Source: Murinocardiopsis flavida | GTDB taxonomy: Bacteria > Actinomycetota > Actinomycetes > Streptosporangiales > Streptosporangiaceae | Length of the DNA stretch: 64,000 bases | NCBI RefSeq assembly: GCF_003014485.1 | Contig: NZ_PYGA01000027.1 | Location: 26,611-90,610 of the forward strand | Direction of reading: 5' to 3' | Part shown: positions 61,883 to 64,000 of the stretch, piece by piece | How positions within the stretch are numbered: position 1 is the first letter of the stretch | Layout: each line of letters starts with the position of its first letter | The notes under the pieces: generated by a model | Databases searched by the model: none | Seen by the model: only the letters and a program-made list of their open reading frames with translations | Told to the model about the DNA's origin: nothing | Translations under genes and position numbers: made by a program

Positions 61883-62347
61883 ATGAACGCGCACCCCTCC
61901 CCCGACGACCTCGCCCCGGCGGCCCGCACCCCACCCCCGCAGGACGCGCCGGCCGACGATGCGCTCGGCGACTTCCTCACCGAGCAGGACTCACCTTGGC
62001 TCGCCGAGCAGCTCCTCCGCGTGGCAGGGGAGGACCCTGTCGCGCACGCCCGCCTCGCCGCCGCCGCGGGACTCGACTCCGCCGTCCCGCTCGCGGAGCA
62101 GGCGCTGCGCGACGCGGTCACCGGCCTGCGCCCCGGCACCCTCGACTGGGACATCGACGGCGACGACGGCTCCGGGCAGCTCCTCCGCTGCGTCGAACTC
62201 CTCGACGACCTCGCCGGGTACGGCTACGAAACGGAGTCCGCGCAGTTGGCCCGGCACGCGGCCGATCTGCTCGACGACACCCACCCCGGCCACGACGACC
62301 CCACCACCCTCGCCCTGATCCAACGCGCCACCCCACCCCCACCCTGA
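61883..62347 (+). CDS. Hypothetical acidic protein
   Basis: 154 residues, Asp/Ala/Pro-rich. A disordered start is followed by FLTEQDSPWLAEQLLRVAGEDPVAHARL, a helical pattern, and VELLDDLAGYGYETESAQLARHAADLLDD. The tail is proline-rich (ATPPPP). No family recognised with confidence; the middle resembles helical pieces found beside SWIM-type zinc-finger proteins. No clear ribosome site. Codon positions look like a real gene (GC-rich third bases). Confidence 0.55.
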   Translation: MNAHPSPDDLAPAARTPPPQDAPADDALGDFLTEQDSPWLAEQLLRVAGEDPVAHARLAAAAGLDSAVPLAEQALRDAVTGLRPGTLDWDIDGDDGSGQLLRCVELLDDLAGYGYETESAQLARHAADLLDDTHPGHDDPTTLALIQRATPPPP

Positions 62348-62385
62348 TCCGGCACGCCACCCCACCCTCGCCCTAAGCGGCGGTC

Positions 62386-62768
62386 GGGGTGCCGGTCCGG
62401 CCTGTCCCGATCAGGACGTGCTTCGGCGGTCGCTGCTGCGCAGCCGCCTCGCAGCCTGACCAAGGACCGCAGTGGCCGATGACGCCCTGAGCCCGCCACC
62501 CCATAGCGGCCCCTGACCGCCGGGCCCGCGCCCTCACACGGCCGCCTGCCGCCTGCCGCCTGCCGCCGCAAAGGCGTGCTCGCAGCAAGGAGGTGCGGTC
62601 GCGGCGGGGAGCGCCGCCGCGAGGCAGGAGCGCAGCGGCGCAACGGAACTGCCGGGGGTGCGGGGCCGGATCACCGTGACCCATGGGGACAGGGCAAGGC
62701 TGCGAGGCGGCTGCGTAGCAGCGACCGCCGAAGCACGCCCTCTCCGCCGGAATCCGGACCGGCACCCC
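62386..62768. repeat. Long inverted repeat (72-bp arms)
   Basis: Left arm 62386-62457, right arm 62697-62768. The inner 41 nt (62417-62457 and 62697-62737) match at 40 of 41 positions and the outer 15 nt (62386-62400 and 62754-62768) perfectly, with a diverged 16-nt gap in each arm. The arms enclose 239 bp with no gene. This is the shape of a small non-autonomous element or a large cruciform. Confidence 0.85.
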
Positions 62769-62776
62769 AACAGTCA

Positions 62777-62876
62777 CCGCCGCCCACCCGCAGCGGGCCC
62801 GCACCCACGCATCCGCCGCCCACCCGCAGCGGGCCCGCACTCACGCGCCCACCGTCCACCGTCCACCGTCCACCGG
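62777..62876. repeat. Direct repeats before the dehydrogenase gene
   Basis: A 28-bp unit containing CACCCGCAGCGGGCCCGCAC occurs at 62777-62804 and 62813-62840 (period 36). It is followed by about three copies of a 7-bp CACCGTC unit (62848-62876). Confidence 0.8.
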
Positions 62877-62921
62877 CACAACGACAGTCGAGAGCGTGGA
62901 GCTCCCAGCTAGGCTCCGCCT

Positions 62922-63893
62922 ATGCAGGCAGCCGTGCGCGACCGGTACGGGCCGCCGACCGTGGTCCGGATCGCCGAAGTGGCCACACCCCCGGTGGCGG
63001 ATCACGACGTCCTGGTGCGGGTGCACGCGACCACGGTCAACCGCACCGACTGCGCCTACCGGGCGGCCCGGCCCTTCTTCATGCGCGCCCTAACCGGCCT
63101 CTCCCGGCCGCGGCGCACCGTGCTCGGGACCGAGTACGCGGGCGTGGTCGAAGCGGTCGGCGGCGCCGTCACGTCCTTCGCGGTCGGCGACCGGGTCTTC
63201 GGCTACAACGAGGGCGCGTTCGGAACCCATGCCGAGTACCTGTCGGTTCCGCAGGACGCCGCCATCGCGACCATGCCCGAAGGCATGAGCTTCGAGGAGG
63301 TCGCCCCCGGCACCGAGGGCGGGCATTACGCGCTGTCGTCCATCAGGACGGCGGGCATCGCTGCCGGGCACGACGTCCTCGTCTACGGCGCGACCGGCGC
63401 CATCGGCTCGGCGGCGGTGCAACTGCTGAAACACCGCGGGGCCATCGTGACCGCGGTGTGCGATACGGCCCACGTCGAGCTGGTGCGGGGCCTGGGCGCC
63501 GACCGCGTGGTCGACTACACGGCCCAGGACTTCACCAGGGACGAGCAGACCTACGACGTGGTGCTCGACGCGGTCGGCAAGAGCACGTTCGGCCGGTGCA
63601 GGCGGCTGCTGAAACCCCGCGGGGTGTACCTCTCCTCGGACCTCGGCCCGTGGTGGCAGAACCTGCTCCTGATCCTCGTGACGCCCCCGTTCCGCGGCAG
63701 GACAGTGCGGTTCGGGGTGCCGATGGAGGGCCAGGACGTGGTGCGGCACCTCCGCGACCTGATCGCGGCGGGAGAGTTCCGGCCGGTCATCGACCGGCGG
63801 TACCCGTTGCATCAGATCGTCGAGGCCTATCAGTACGTCGAAAGCGGCCGCAAGACCGGCAACGTCGTCATCACCGTCACCCCACCCCCCTGA
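62922..63893 (+). CDS. Zinc-independent MDR oxidoreductase (quinone reductase-like)
   Basis: 323 residues. GroES-like N-terminal half (MQAAVRDRYGPPTVVRIAEV, RTVLGTEYAGVVEAVGGAV) and a Rossmann half with the NADPH motif VLVYGATGAIGSAAVQLLK, plus YDVVLDAVGKSTFGRCRRLL and a closing YQYVESGRKTGNVVI. The zinc ligands of classical alcohol dehydrogenases are absent, so it fits the quinone/enone reductase branch. ATG 62922 lacks a clear ribosome site. No operon partners before the window ends. Confidence 0.9.
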   Translation: MQAAVRDRYGPPTVVRIAEVATPPVADHDVLVRVHATTVNRTDCAYRAARPFFMRALTGLSRPRRTVLGTEYAGVVEAVGGAVTSFAVGDRVFGYNEGAFGTHAEYLSVPQDAAIATMPEGMSFEEVAPGTEGGHYALSSIRTAGIAAGHDVLVYGATGAIGSAAVQLLKHRGAIVTAVCDTAHVELVRGLGADRVVDYTAQDFTRDEQTYDVVLDAVGKSTFGRCRRLLKPRGVYLSSDLGPWWQNLLLILVTPPFRGRTVRFGVPMEGQDVVRHLRDLIAAGEFRPVIDRRYPLHQIVEAYQYVESGRKTGNVVITVTPPP

Positions 63894-64000
63894 CCACGCC
63901 CCGCACCCATTACCTTCTGGAGCAGTCCCGCAATGGGGCTCCCGGCCTCCGGGCCCGGCATGACTTTGTGCCCCCTGTCACCCATGATCCGGGGGGTGGT

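Larger units (their letters stand above)
62348..62921. other. 574-bp non-coding region with repeats
   Basis: Holds the long inverted repeat, direct repeats and short 7-bp tandem units. No gene seen in any frame with a supportable start. Confidence 0.6.

Noticed and set aside
1..64000. tRNA, rRNA or transposase genes.
   Set aside because: I looked for TPsiC-arm patterns, rRNA-like conserved segments and DDE or recombinase motifs and found none convincing. A tRNA scan would be decisive.

Overview
The window is very GC-rich, with dense genes, frequent GTG/TTG starts and strong G+C hairpins as terminators. A conservon-type operon (cvnABCD), the dxr-rseP-ispG order, sugar ABC importers without their own ATPase, LacI-family operators and an AfsR-like regulator pair all point to a filamentous or saprophytic actinomycete. 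A member of Streptosporangiales, perhaps Nocardiopsaceae, is my best guess, inferred from gene content only. It looks like chromosomal sequence: I see no rRNA, tRNA, CRISPR array, integrase or transposase.

Layout. 0-3.5 kb: the 5' part of a class D beta-lactamase-like lipoprotein running off the left edge, an orphan DUF1116 (AllG/YlbE-like) protein and hisS. 3.5-8.7 kb: two tandem STAND-ATPase/LuxR regulators. 8.7-12 kb: an unusual AT-rich inverted repeat, a degenerate AMP-binding pseudoenzyme, an RsbW-like kinase-fold protein and a CooC-like ATPase behind a Fur-family-type box. 12.4-17.7 kb: a complete oligopeptide-type ABC importer (lipoprotein, two permeases, fused double ATPase). 17.7-21.4 kb: a translationally coupled membrane pair, a vWA protein and an anchored solute-binding-like protein. 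21.6-22.0 kb: three tandem ~131-bp repeats, next to a RelA/SpoT homologue whose synthetase motifs look degraded. 23.9-31.4 kb, minus strand: GNAT (DUF4081), secreted TAP-type hydrolase, M23 peptidase, ispG, rseP and dxr. 31.5-34.4 kb: a secreted trypsin-like protease and a PBP4-type carboxypeptidase.

34.5-43.4 kb is a coherent sugar locus: FGGY kinase, L-fucose/D-arabinose isomerase-family enzyme, LacI regulator, cytosolic GH172 (DUF2961) glycosidase and a three-gene ABC importer. Three copies of one operator-like motif sit in its promoter regions. The simplest reading is import of a D-arabinofuranosyl (or D-fructofuranosyl) oligosaccharide, intracellular cleavage by GH172, isomerisation of D-arabinose to D-ribulose and phosphorylation into the pentose phosphate pathway.

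43.6-53.1 kb is a patchwork: LURP-one-related protein, a large secreted protein with a perfect Flp-prepilin signal, a 3-methyladenine DNA glycosylase-type protein, cold-shock protein, a DUF2786 protein, a degenerate Nudix protein, a membrane/coiled-coil protein that appears to start at ATC, a SUFU-domain protein and a membrane-anchored receiver-domain protein. 53.4-57.4 kb is a conservon (kinase-like, roadblock, DUF742, small GTPase) ending in a StyA-type flavin monooxygenase. 57.5-61.6 kb groups DUF2848, an MHS-type transporter, a GntR/FCD regulator and a nitrilase-type amidohydrolase, with shared half-sites suggesting GntR control. Its regulator-nitrilase gap carries a perfect 9-unit array of an 8-bp repeat and a dispersed 64-bp repeat also found upstream of the cold-shock gene. 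The right end has a hypothetical acidic protein, a 72-bp inverted-repeat pair and a quinone-reductase-type dehydrogenase.
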